33,219 nucleotides of DNA from Nitrososphaeraceae archaeon (GTDB lineage Archaea > Thermoproteota > Nitrososphaeria > Nitrososphaerales > Nitrosopumilaceae), in assembly GCA_025930495.1 (NCBI GenBank), contig JAICOU010000011.1:1-33219 (forward strand), in the 5' to 3' direction. This document shows, piece after piece, positions 9,955 through 18,956 of this stretch; the first letter of the stretch is position 1; each line of letters begins with the position of its first letter. Below the pieces are notes generated by a model, which searched no databases, was not told the DNA's origin, and worked only from the letters and a program-made list of their open reading frames with translations. Both the position numbers and the translations under genes were made by a program.

Positions 9955-10632
9955 TTGAGTAAAATTTACGGAACAGATGAAAATAAGATAAAAGCATTAG
10001 ATAATGTCTCATTTTCAATTGAAAAAGGAGAATTTGTATTAATTGTAGGCAGCTCTGGTTCAGGAAAATCTACTTTACTTAACATGATAGGACTATTAGA
10101 TCGTCCAACAACTGGTAAAGTCTTCATTGATGGAACAGATACGACAAATCTAACAGATGATAAAATCTCATCATTTCGAAACAAAAAATTAGGATTCATC
10201 TTTCAATTCTCAAATCTTTTAACTGATCTAACTGTCCTTGAAAATGTATTATTGCCAAGAGAAATTGCAGGAACCAATGATTCTGCAGAAAAAAATGCTA
10301 TAGAATTACTAACAGCAGTTGGATTAGCTGATCAAATTAACAAAAGGGCAAATAAAATTTCAGGTGGACAAGCACAAAGAGCCGCAATTGCCAGAGGATT
10401 GATAAACAATCCTTCGATTGTTTTAGCTGATGAACCAACAGGAAATCTTGACTCTGTAACTGCAGAAATAATTGTTCAATTGATGAAATCAATGGCAAAA
10501 AAACTAAATCAAACATTTATTGTTGTTACCCACGACCAACATCAATTTGGAGATGTTGATAGGGTGATTACAATTAAAGATGGAAAAGCATTTGAAGGAA
10601 ATTTACCGTCTGAGATGGAGGTTTTAGTATGA
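9955..10632 (+). CDS. ABC transporter ATP-binding protein, LolD/MacB-like
   Basis: Walker A GSSGSGKSTLLNMIG, signature KISGGQAQRAAIARGL, Walker B IVLADEPTGNLD. True start is probably upstream (frame open to about 9928). Confidence 0.93.
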   Translation: MSKIYGTDENKIKALDNVSFSIEKGEFVLIVGSSGSGKSTLLNMIGLLDRPTTGKVFIDGTDTTNLTDDKISSFRNKKLGFIFQFSNLLTDLTVLENVLLPREIAGTNDSAEKNAIELLTAVGLADQINKRANKISGGQAQRAAIARGLINNPSIVLADEPTGNLDSVTAEIIVQLMKSMAKKLNQTFIVVTHDQHQFGDVDRVITIKDGKAFEGNLPSEMEVLV

Positions 10633-11930
10633 TAAATTATAAAATTCTATTTTCATTAATGATATTATTTTTTATTCCATCAATTATTGATAATTCATTT
10701 GCTCAAATAAAATCAGGCGGTTTTGGTCAGTCTCCATTTGAGCGAGAGTTTGGGGATGTAAAATTACTTGATGCCTATTTTGGAACTATTGATGAGAAAA
10801 TTGAGATTGATCCTGGCGATGAAAATGTACCGTTTACAGTAGTATTTGCAAATGTGGGAACCCAAGATATCACTGGAATCAAAGGACAACTATCGCTTCC
10901 TATTGGATTTTCCTCAGCAGATGGTCCTGGTTCGCTAGTAATTGCTGATAGTGATTCTAGTTCTTTGGCAGGTGATAACTTTCATCTAACATTTTATGTT
11001 AATATTGATAAAAATATTAGAATTCAACAATATCCAGGTACTGTTAAAGTAGATTATTCTAGATTAAGAGAATCTGGAGTAAGAACTGCTTTTTCTGATT
11101 TTAACTTCAAAATTACTGGAGACAGTATAATCAATGTTAAAGCATTAGATCCATTTCTTACATCTTTGAAATCAAATGACGTGGTAATTGAGATTTCAAA
11201 TGATGGAACTGCACCAATTTCTAGTGTAGATATTGTAGCTACAAATACTCAAACAGAACTTGCATCAACTTCTTCATCAACTACCAATGTAGAAAACGTT
11301 GTAATTTTAGAATCTAATTGGGATGTTGGAAATATTGAACCTAAATCTTCTAGATATCTCACCGCTACAGTATATGTTCCGGAAACTCTCAAAGAAGACA
11401 CTTTACGAATTCCATTATCTATTAGATATTATAATGCACATGGTGATCTGCAAATTATCTCTAAAATTGTTGATTTTTACATTAGAGGTTTGATTGATCT
11501 TACCATATACGATATTGGAGTAATTGAATTATCTGGCACACAAATGGTTGTTGGAGAAATAATTAACGAAGGAAACGAAGATGCCTTATTTGGTTTTGTA
11601 ACTCTTGAACCATTAAATAATTCAAACATCAAAAAGCAGACTCAATTTATTGACGAAGTAGAAACTGATTCTCCAGTTCCATTTAACATTCCACTAGAAT
11701 TTGATGGTGAACCACGATATGGAGAACATGACATTAAACTTACTGTAAGATACAAAGATAGTCTCAGAGATGAGATATTTCTTACACAGAATGCCACAAT
11801 ATTTGTATCAGAACCACCAAAAACTGAATCTGGAAATGATTTGCAACTAATTATTCCAATAGTGATGGCAGTAGCAATAGGAATCTATGTGATTCGTAGG
11901 CGTAAAAAATCAAAAATTCCAGCTAGCTAA
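10629..11930 (+). CDS. secreted, C-terminally membrane-anchored protein with CARDB/COG1361-like beta-sandwich repeats
   Basis: Signal peptide (ILFSLMILFFIPSIIDNSFAQ), repeated NVGTQDITGIKGQL, NDGTAPISSVDIVA and NEGNEDALFGFV units, C-terminal TM followed by RRRKKSK. Start overlaps the ABC ATPase stop. Confidence 0.78.
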   Translation: MINYKILFSLMILFFIPSIIDNSFAQIKSGGFGQSPFEREFGDVKLLDAYFGTIDEKIEIDPGDENVPFTVVFANVGTQDITGIKGQLSLPIGFSSADGPGSLVIADSDSSSLAGDNFHLTFYVNIDKNIRIQQYPGTVKVDYSRLRESGVRTAFSDFNFKITGDSIINVKALDPFLTSLKSNDVVIEISNDGTAPISSVDIVATNTQTELASTSSSTTNVENVVILESNWDVGNIEPKSSRYLTATVYVPETLKEDTLRIPLSIRYYNAHGDLQIISKIVDFYIRGLIDLTIYDIGVIELSGTQMVVGEIINEGNEDALFGFVTLEPLNNSNIKKQTQFIDEVETDSPVPFNIPLEFDGEPRYGEHDIKLTVRYKDSLRDEIFLTQNATIFVSEPPKTESGNDLQLIIPIVMAVAIGIYVIRRRKKSKIPAS

Positions 11931-11978
11931 GAATCAAATTTTAAATTAGAAATAATAAAAAACTAAAACTGATTCAAA

Positions 11979-12311
11979 ATGAGATTAACTATTATTGTAT
12001 TGATTACTGTACTAGTTGTAGGAACCATTGTAATTTCTTTTGGTTATCTTACTAATCAGAATTATGTTCAAACTATTGAAAAATCTGATCCATACGAAAA
12101 ATTACAAAACTACAAAGAAGAACTAGAAAAAATTAATCAATATAATCAACAGTTACTTTCTGAGTTGGAAGCTAAGATGGCCAACTCTGATGATGTCCAT
12201 TTAGAACAACTAAACCAAGAGATTGAAGTACTAAAACGCGTAATTAATGACAACAAAGCGGAACTTGAACAAGTAATAAAGAAACTCTCTACGACAGAAT
12301 CCAAACCGTAA
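11979..12311 (+). CDS. small membrane-anchored coiled-coil protein
   Basis: N-terminal TM (LTIIVLITVLVVGTIVISFGYL) followed by a long charged helix. Confidence 0.65.
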   Translation: MRLTIIVLITVLVVGTIVISFGYLTNQNYVQTIEKSDPYEKLQNYKEELEKINQYNQQLLSELEAKMANSDDVHLEQLNQEIEVLKRVINDNKAELEQVIKKLSTTESKP

Positions 12312-12391
12312 CATCACTTAATTTCTGATTCCCTATTTTGGAACATTTGCATTATTGTTATATGATTATGTTGAGACAATGTAAATCAGGC

Positions 12392-12460
12392 ATGTCAAAA
12401 AGTACATTTCTCTTTCTAGCAGGATGTATAGTGGGATTCATAACAACGCCATTTCTGTGA
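12392..12460 (+). CDS. putative single-TM microprotein (22 aa)
   Basis: Manual translation: MSKSTFLFLAGCIVGFITTPFL*. TATA-like ttatatga at about 12358-12365, ~28-30 nt before the ATG, fits a leaderless archaeal gene. Not in the ORF track. Confidence 0.35.
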   Translation: MSKSTFLFLAGCIVGFITTPFL

Positions 12461-12507
12461 ATCTTTGTAATTCCTAAATTCATATACATAGAAAAGAACC
12501 AGAATTA

Positions 12508-12711
12508 TTGCAAGTTCATCAAAAACTAACAATTGTTGGTGTAATTTTACTTGTTGCTACATATGTGATCTCCATTTATCATGAAAGTGATCATCCTGAA
12601 ATCGGATTCAACTATGCTTACATTACTGGAATTTCTATGTTGATTGTATTCATTACAAGTTTTGTATTGTTTGGTAAGGACAGACTAAAAGAATCAAAAT
12701 CCAAAAAATAA
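12508..12711 (+). CDS. small two-TM membrane protein
   Basis: 67 aa with two hydrophobic segments (LTIVGVILLVATYVISIY; YAYITGISMLIVFITSFVLF). TTG start, upstream catatacat TATA-like element. Confidence 0.6.
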   Translation: MQVHQKLTIVGVILLVATYVISIYHESDHPEIGFNYAYITGISMLIVFITSFVLFGKDRLKESKSKK

Positions 12712-12782
12712 ATTCTCGCTAAACAAGCATGAAAAAGATACTAATTTCCTATTTTTGTCATGGCTAAGATTATAAGCAAATA

Positions 12783-13184
12783 ATGGATCTTGCGTTCATG
12801 CCAAGAGATGAAATTGAAGTACCAAAGGAATTACGGGAATTCATGCTTGAAGGAGCAGAAGAAACTACGCTTGGACAAAAAAATGGTGCAAAAAAACAAT
12901 TTCGATATGGTAATTTACACATTAGAGAATATGACGATAAATTTCTAGTTCATACTGATAGAATTGATCCTAGAAAAAACCCACTTGGTCATTTAGTTTA
13001 TGATGCTCCAGAAGTTTTGATTGGGTTAGCATGTTCAATTATAGGTGGTTCTGAAATTGCAAAAAAATTTCTAAATAATAACAAAACAAAAAAATCAACT
13101 GTAACAGCTACACTTCTTTCTTCTATTATTGCAGGATATGTTGGATATGTTGCGACTAAAAAAATTAGAAGTTATTTAGAGTAA
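12783..13184 (+). CDS. conserved-looking hypothetical protein upstream of the UbiB kinase
   Basis: 133-aa ORF, stop 2 nt before the next start. C-terminal hydrophobic segment. Confidence 0.65.
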   Translation: MDLAFMPRDEIEVPKELREFMLEGAEETTLGQKNGAKKQFRYGNLHIREYDDKFLVHTDRIDPRKNPLGHLVYDAPEVLIGLACSIIGGSEIAKKFLNNNKTKKSTVTATLLSSIIAGYVGYVATKKIRSYLE

Positions 13185-13186
13185 AC

Positions 13187-14737
13187 ATGTCTACTGTAAG
13201 AACTATTAAGATACTCATCAAACTGCTTCCTTCAATTTTGGCATTACGAAAAGATAGAAGAAAATGGGTAAAAAAAGAGGGCAAAGACATTGATCTAGAA
13301 AAATATCGCAAGAACGCACGTAAAGTTCTAAACACTTTCATTTCATTAGGACCTGTTTACATAAAATTAGGACAGTGGCTTTCATCACGAGCTGATATTT
13401 TGCCACAACCATACTTGGAGGAACTTGCTAAGCTGCAAGACAATGTTCCAGCAGCTCCATTTGATCAGGTAAAACCCATAATAGAAAATGACCTAGGACC
13501 AATCAATGAAAAATTTGACAGTCTAGATCCAAATCCTCTCTCTGGCGCATCTTTAGGTCAGGTTTATCGTGGAAGAATCTCTGACCAAGAAATTGTTGTT
13601 AAAGTAAAAAGACCAGGTATTGAAAAAGTTGTTGAAGAGGATCTCAAAGTCTTAAAAAAAATTCTTCCAATGGCATTAAGATTTGTAGATCCAAACTTGC
13701 GTTTTTCTGCAAGAGCGATGCTTTCTCAATTTATTGAAACAATTCATGAGGAGATGGATTACACCATCGAGTCAGCAAATCTCAAAAAAATCAAACACGA
13801 TATGAAAAAAAGCAACATAGTCATTCCTTCAGTTTATGATGATTATTCTTCAAAAAACGTGCTTACTATGGAATACATTCCTGGCATCAAAATCACCAAT
13901 ATAGAAGCACTTGATGAGAAGGGAATTGACAGGCAGAAACTAGTAGTTGATGTTCACAAGGTCTTTTTTACCATGCTTTTACGTCATTCATTATTTCACG
14001 CAGATCCTCATCCTGGAAACATTTCAGTAACTGATGATGGAAAACTCATTCTTTATGACTATGGAATGGTTGGACGACTAGACAATGAAACTAGACTAAG
14101 ACTAATCAGACTTTATCTTGCCTTAGTTGAGAAAGATCCCCCAAGAACTGTAAATGCAATGGCTGACCTTGGAATGCTAACTCCTGATTTTAACCGATCA
14201 GTAATTGAGAAGGGAATAGAACTGGCTATTCGTGCAATGCATGGAAAAAAACCAGACGAAATGGAAGTACAAAGTTTGATGGAACTTGCAAACAAAACAA
14301 TGAGCAAATTTCCATTTGTTCTTCCAAAGAATCTAGCATTATACATGAGAATGGCATCAATCATAGAAGGAATCTACAAAACACATAAAGTTGATTTTAA
14401 ATTTGTCAAAGTACTAAGAGAAATTTTAGAAGAAGAACATTTGATCAAAGATGCATATATTGAAGAGCTAAAATATTCTTTTCAAAGATTTGCAAAATCA
14501 ATTGACGCTACCATCTCAATTGCACCAGAACTCAAAAAATTTATTGATGAAAACAGATCAATTCAACTCTTAAACGCTAAACCAAAATCTAATATTTTGC
14601 TTTCTGGAAGTATTCTCTCATCTGCAATATTTGTTGGCTCTACTGTTTTGTATACATCTAATGAATCACTAGGAATAACTGGAATGATATCTTCTCTGAT
14701 AATAATGAGTATTTTTACAATTTTCAGAAAGCGTTGA
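13187..14737 (+). CDS. ABC1/UbiB/AarF-family atypical protein kinase-like protein
   Basis: FISLGPVYIKLGQWLSSRADILPQPYLEELAKLQD (KxGQ motif), SGASLGQVYRG, HADPHPGNI, YDYGMVGRL, C-terminal TM helices. Confidence 0.93.
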   Translation: MSTVRTIKILIKLLPSILALRKDRRKWVKKEGKDIDLEKYRKNARKVLNTFISLGPVYIKLGQWLSSRADILPQPYLEELAKLQDNVPAAPFDQVKPIIENDLGPINEKFDSLDPNPLSGASLGQVYRGRISDQEIVVKVKRPGIEKVVEEDLKVLKKILPMALRFVDPNLRFSARAMLSQFIETIHEEMDYTIESANLKKIKHDMKKSNIVIPSVYDDYSSKNVLTMEYIPGIKITNIEALDEKGIDRQKLVVDVHKVFFTMLLRHSLFHADPHPGNISVTDDGKLILYDYGMVGRLDNETRLRLIRLYLALVEKDPPRTVNAMADLGMLTPDFNRSVIEKGIELAIRAMHGKKPDEMEVQSLMELANKTMSKFPFVLPKNLALYMRMASIIEGIYKTHKVDFKFVKVLREILEEEHLIKDAYIEELKYSFQRFAKSIDATISIAPELKKFIDENRSIQLLNAKPKSNILLSGSILSSAIFVGSTVLYTSNESLGITGMISSLIIMSIFTIFRKR

Positions 14738-15124
14738 TTATTCTATTGAAATATCTTTTCCATGTTTTTTAACAGGGATTGTAATTGTTAATACACCATG
14801 TTCATATTTTGCAGCACTTACTTGCTCTTCTCTAAGATCAATGGGTAGTCTAATTTTCTTATCTATGATGTTGGGTCTTTGATTGCAGATGATATTTTGA
14901 TTTTTTTCATCAGAAATTTCTTTGTGTGCCTGAATGGAGAGAATATTTCCATCAAGTGATAATTTGATGTCTTTTTTTGTAAATCCTGGCAGGTCAATTA
15001 ATAATGTTAATTTTTCATTATCTAGGTACATATCTACAGGCGGTAAAACAAACTCATAAAATTCTCTTGATTTATTTCCGATCTCTTTTATCATTTCTTT
15101 TGCCATGGATTTTACTAGTCCCAT
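14738..15124 (-). CDS. Hsp20/alpha-crystallin family small heat-shock protein
   Basis: PPVDMYLDNEKLTLLIDLPGFTKKDIKLSLDGNILSIQAHKE and YEHGVLTITIPVKK. Confidence 0.9.
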   Translation of the reverse strand: MGLVKSMAKEMIKEIGNKSREFYEFVLPPVDMYLDNEKLTLLIDLPGFTKKDIKLSLDGNILSIQAHKEISDEKNQNIICNQRPNIIDKKIRLPIDLREEQVSAAKYEHGVLTITIPVKKHGKDISIE

Positions 15125-15201
15125 TTTGAGATATGTGCTTAATTTTTGGTTATAAACCTTGATAGATTTTTAATCAATTAATTTCTCTGGTTCTGTAACT
15201 T

Positions 15202-15783
15202 ATGATAATTGTTATTGAGGGTGGAGACCAAGCAGGAAAGAAAACTCAAACTGCATTATTGGCAAAAGCATTAAAACAAAGAAAAATCAAGACTGCTACC
15301 TTTAGCTTTCCTGATTATAAGACACCTATAGGAAAAGAAATTGCAAAATATCTTAATGGTAAAAGAAAATTTCCTCCTCAGGTGATTCACTGTCTTTTAG
15401 CTGCAAACAGATGGGAGAAATTAAATGAAATTTTAGCAGCTCAATCAAAAAATTCTGTTTTGATAATGAATCGCTACTATCAATCTAATCTAATCTATGG
15501 TTTGGCAAACGGAATGAAACGTGAATGGCTAGAAAATCTAGATGCCGGACTTCCAAAAGCTGATCTTGTAATTTTACTAGACGTAACTCAAAGAGAATCA
15601 TTTCATAGAAAAAAAACTAATAGAGATAAATTTGAAAAAAATGAAGAATTCCTGAGAAAAATATCTAAAATTTATAGAACTATTGCAAAGAATCAACATT
15701 GGAAAATTATTGATGCATCAAAACCAAAACAAGAAGTTCATAAAGATATTCTGAAAGTATTTACAAAGAAAATAGGCATATGA
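15202..15783 (+). CDS. tmk: thymidylate kinase (dTMP kinase)
   Basis: IVIEGGDQAGKKTQTALLAKAL P-loop, MNRYYQSNLIYG, DLVILLDVTQRES. Confidence 0.88.
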   Translation: MIIVIEGGDQAGKKTQTALLAKALKQRKIKTATFSFPDYKTPIGKEIAKYLNGKRKFPPQVIHCLLAANRWEKLNEILAAQSKNSVLIMNRYYQSNLIYGLANGMKREWLENLDAGLPKADLVILLDVTQRESFHRKKTNRDKFEKNEEFLRKISKIYRTIAKNQHWKIIDASKPKQEVHKDILKVFTKKIGI

Positions 15784-17015
15784 AAAAAAATTATCTAGAC
15801 ATAGTTGATCCAATACATGATTTTATTCGCGTTTATGATCATGAACTAAAAATAATTGATACTCCTATCTTTCAAAGACTAAGGCGAATACGTCAACTTT
15901 CTGGCGCTCATTTAACATATCCTGCAGCACAACATACTAGATTTGAGCATTCTTTGGGTGTTATGCATATTGCAAGTCAAGCTGGTCAGGCTTTAAATGA
16001 AAAAGGAATTTTGAAATCATATGATATAGAAGTTTTGAGACTTGCAGGACTTTTACATGATATAGGTCATGGACCTTTTTCACATCTATTTGAAGAGATT
16101 ATACAACAAAAAAAATTTTCCCATGAAGATTTTGGCAAGGAAATTATTTTAAAATCTGAAATTGGCGATAGCTTGTCAAAAAATGGATATGACAAAAAAC
16201 TCATTACAAAAGTAGCTTTTGGTGATTCAAAATTGCAATACATGAATGAAATTATTTCAGGAGCATTAAGTGCTGATATGATGGATTACTTGTTAAGGGA
16301 TGGTTACTTTACTGGTGCAGAACATGCCCAAATTGATCATAAAAGAATAACACAATCCCTAGACGTACATCAGAAAAAACTTGCTCTAGAAAGATCGGCA
16401 CTATATTCTTTTGAATCTATGATGCATTCTCGTTATCAAATGTTCAAGGCAGTATATTTTCATAAAACAGTAAGAGCCGCAGAAGTTATGCTTTTAGAAG
16501 CATTACGGTTATCTGATGATGAGTTTGGTTTTACCTCTTTTAACATTAATGAATATGTAAAACTTACAGACGAATACGTACTATCTAAACTCATTTCATC
16601 AAAATCATCTAAATTAAAACGTGCTAGGCAATTTGCTGAAGATTATCAAAACAGAAAATTGTTAAAATGTGTATTTGAACGAATTTTAACTAGTAGAACT
16701 AATTTGGGAAAAGCTAGAACTAACGAGCTAAGAACATCAATATCAAAAAAATCCAAAGTTGATGAAAGTGAAATTTTTGTTGACAGCTCTGTTACTCCAT
16801 CAATTCCACTTGCACCATCAAAAAATGAATCAAAATATATCATTTTGATTTCAAACGAAAATGGCAAGTCAACTGCTCAAGAGATGCCTATATCACAAAT
16901 TCCTGTAGTTTCAGCAATCTCTGGTTTTATGAATATTCTTAGAATATACACACATCAAAAGAACAGAAAAAAAGTTGAAATTGCCGCAAAATCAATCCTC
17001 GGTGGTTTAAAATAA
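15780..17015 (+). CDS. HD-domain phosphohydrolase (dNTPase/SAMHD1-like)
   Basis: [55 protein letters not shown]. Confidence 0.92.
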   Translation: MKKNYLDIVDPIHDFIRVYDHELKIIDTPIFQRLRRIRQLSGAHLTYPAAQHTRFEHSLGVMHIASQAGQALNEKGILKSYDIEVLRLAGLLHDIGHGPFSHLFEEIIQQKKFSHEDFGKEIILKSEIGDSLSKNGYDKKLITKVAFGDSKLQYMNEIISGALSADMMDYLLRDGYFTGAEHAQIDHKRITQSLDVHQKKLALERSALYSFESMMHSRYQMFKAVYFHKTVRAAEVMLLEALRLSDDEFGFTSFNINEYVKLTDEYVLSKLISSKSSKLKRARQFAEDYQNRKLLKCVFERILTSRTNLGKARTNELRTSISKKSKVDESEIFVDSSVTPSIPLAPSKNESKYIILISNENGKSTAQEMPISQIPVVSAISGFMNILRIYTHQKNRKKVEIAAKSILGGLK

Positions 17016-17698
17016 TGAAAAAAAGAGTAGTCATCAAACTTTCAGGACGAATTTTTAGTATGGATAATACAAAAATGCTCAAGGATTACGCCTCATTTCT
17101 AGTCAAGATTAGTAAGATATGTCAACCAATAATTATTGCAGGTGGTGGAAATATTGCCAGACATTACATTGCTCATGCAAGATCTTCAGGAGCTGACGAA
17201 TCCACACTAGATGAGCTTGGAATCGAAATCTCTAGACTAAATGCAAAACTTTTGATTTATGCTTTAAAAAATAAAGCATATTCTCATCCACCAACAACAT
17301 TACAAGAAGTAAGACATGCAGTAGATGATGGTTTGATTGTTGTTGCAGGTGGTTTACATCCTGGACAAAGTACCAATGGAACTGCAGCTCTTATCGCTGA
17401 AAAAATCAATGCAGAACAATTTCTTAATGCCACAGATGTTGATGGTGTTTATGATAGAGACCCTAACAAATTCAAAAATGCAAAAAAATTCAAACGAATT
17501 GAACTCAAGAATTTAAGAAACATGCTTGTTCATGAGGATTCTCTTGCAGGAGGTTATGATTTGATGGATATAGTAGCTCTAAAAATTATTGAACGCTCTA
17601 AAATAAAGACACGAATACTAAAAGCTGATATCAAAACACTTGAAAAAGCAATCAAAGGTATGGATGTAGGAACTGAAATAGTTCTACCGTCAAAATAA
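17015..17698 (+). CDS. pyrH: UMP kinase (archaeal type)
   Basis: [59 protein letters not shown]. Confidence 0.93.
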   Translation: MKKRVVIKLSGRIFSMDNTKMLKDYASFLVKISKICQPIIIAGGGNIARHYIAHARSSGADESTLDELGIEISRLNAKLLIYALKNKAYSHPPTTLQEVRHAVDDGLIVVAGGLHPGQSTNGTAALIAEKINAEQFLNATDVDGVYDRDPNKFKNAKKFKRIELKNLRNMLVHEDSLAGGYDLMDIVALKIIERSKIKTRILKADIKTLEKAIKGMDVGTEIVLPSK

Positions 17699-18055
17699 TT
17701 ACTCCGAAATTTCGTTTTGTACAGTTGGACGTCGCTCTGACCAAATCTGAATATCTTTTTCAGGATATTCTGGAATGCCAGATTCTCTTAATTTCTTGTA
17801 AATTAATAATGCCTCTTTTTTTTCTAGTGATTTTGATTGAGCCTTTGTAAATCCATCTTTGTCTGCTAATATGGCAACATATCCATCAGGTGAATTAATT
17901 ACTGCAACAAAATCCTCTTCTCCAACTGGATGAAATTTACCATCAATTTTTTTTGTAGTCAATGTTAACATTCCAAATCCTGCAACTTCAAACATTTTCA
18001 TTTGTGATTTGCTAGCTCTTTGTTTTCCCTGCTGTACAGCTTGAAAATACTGCAT
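17699..18055 (-). CDS. hypothetical protein
   Basis: 118-aa ORF between other genes, no family recognised. Confidence 0.6.
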   Translation of the reverse strand: MQYFQAVQQGKQRASKSQMKMFEVAGFGMLTLTTKKIDGKFHPVGEEDFVAVINSPDGYVAILADKDGFTKAQSKSLEKKEALLIYKKLRESGIPEYPEKDIQIWSERRPTVQNEISE

Positions 18056-18126
18056 GGTTAATTTTACTCTTTAATATTATAATAACTATCTCAACATTTA
18101 AGATATCTAAAAAACGAGTCAATCTA

Positions 18127-18690
18127 GTGAATTCCAAAATCTTTGTTCTTGTCGCAATTATAGGATTAGCTGCAGCTTTGGGTGTAATTCTTTTGTCTGG
18201 ATCATCCTTTGTTAGTCATACATCTGAAGAAGATATCACTAAAGAAATATCGCAAGCCCCGCAACAAATACAACCAATATCTGTTGAATTAGAAGATATT
18301 TCAATAATTGAAGCAGGTAAAAGAGATGCTATAATTGAGATAACATTCAAACTTAGTAATCCTAATCCAAGCTCTATACTTGTACAAGTTATGGATTACC
18401 AATTATTTGAAACTGGATTTTCTAACGAAAAACAAATTTCAGGTGGTCAAATTGGTAGTAGACCAGAAGGAATGGTAGAGTTTGGTTCTGACTATTATGT
18501 ACTTCTTGGTGAAAACTCGATTCTTTTGAAAGATAAAATAGTATTGAAAAATACTGGCAATACTCCTGAATTGTGGTCTGCCCTTGAAAATAACACTGCA
18601 AAATGGCGAGTTAGTGGAGATATTTTCTATAATCAAAGCTCAATGACTAGTGGACAAGAAAATGAACTTCATTTTGAGTTTGTAAAATAG
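18127..18690 (+). CDS. membrane-anchored extracytoplasmic hypothetical protein
   Basis: N-terminal TM (IFVLVAIIGLAAALGVILLSG) and a beta-rich domain with LSNPNPSSILVQVMDYQLF, reminiscent of LEA/WHy-like folds. GTG start. Confidence 0.65.
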   Translation: MNSKIFVLVAIIGLAAALGVILLSGSSFVSHTSEEDITKEISQAPQQIQPISVELEDISIIEAGKRDAIIEITFKLSNPNPSSILVQVMDYQLFETGFSNEKQISGGQIGSRPEGMVEFGSDYYVLLGENSILLKDKIVLKNTGNTPELWSALENNTAKWRVSGDIFYNQSSMTSGQENELHFEFVK

Positions 18691-18730
18691 CTAAAAATAC
18701 CACAATTTGCTTATTGTATCATAAAAATCC

Positions 18731-18747
18731 CAAATTATGATAATTTG
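18731..18747. repeat. 17-bp perfect palindrome CAAATTAT-G-ATAATTTG
   Basis: Read directly. Lies 41 nt after the upstream stop and 27 nt before the TATA-like box of the 36-aa ORF. Confidence 0.6.
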
Positions 18748-18773
18748 TTTTTAGGGGAAAAATATTGACAAAA

Positions 18774-18781
18774 TTATAAAA
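18774..18781 (+). promoter_or_regulatory. TATA-box-like element (TTATAAAA) for the 36-aa ORF
   Basis: About 28 nt upstream of ATG 18806, the expected spacing for a leaderless archaeal transcript. Confidence 0.5.
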
Positions 18782-18805
18782 GCCCAAGAAGTGGGTTTTT
18801 ATCAA

Positions 18806-18916
18806 ATGGCAGAAGCAGGAATAGCCGCATATGGCTCAGCAATAGGAGTAGCAATTGCACTAGCAGTTGTGTGTTTTGCACTTCGTGGTAAAGGACATCC
18901 AGAACCACTAGATTAA
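18806..18916 (+). CDS. small single-TM protein (36 aa)
   Basis: Manual translation: MAEAGIAAYGSAIGVAIALAVVCFALRGKGHPEPLD*. Gly/Ala-rich TM helix then a basic/Pro tail. Well-placed TATA box. Not in the ORF track. Confidence 0.65.
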   Translation: MAEAGIAAYGSAIGVAIALAVVCFALRGKGHPEPLD

Positions 18917-18956
18917 CCAAAGGAATTATTCCTTACAATATTTTTCATTTATCTTA

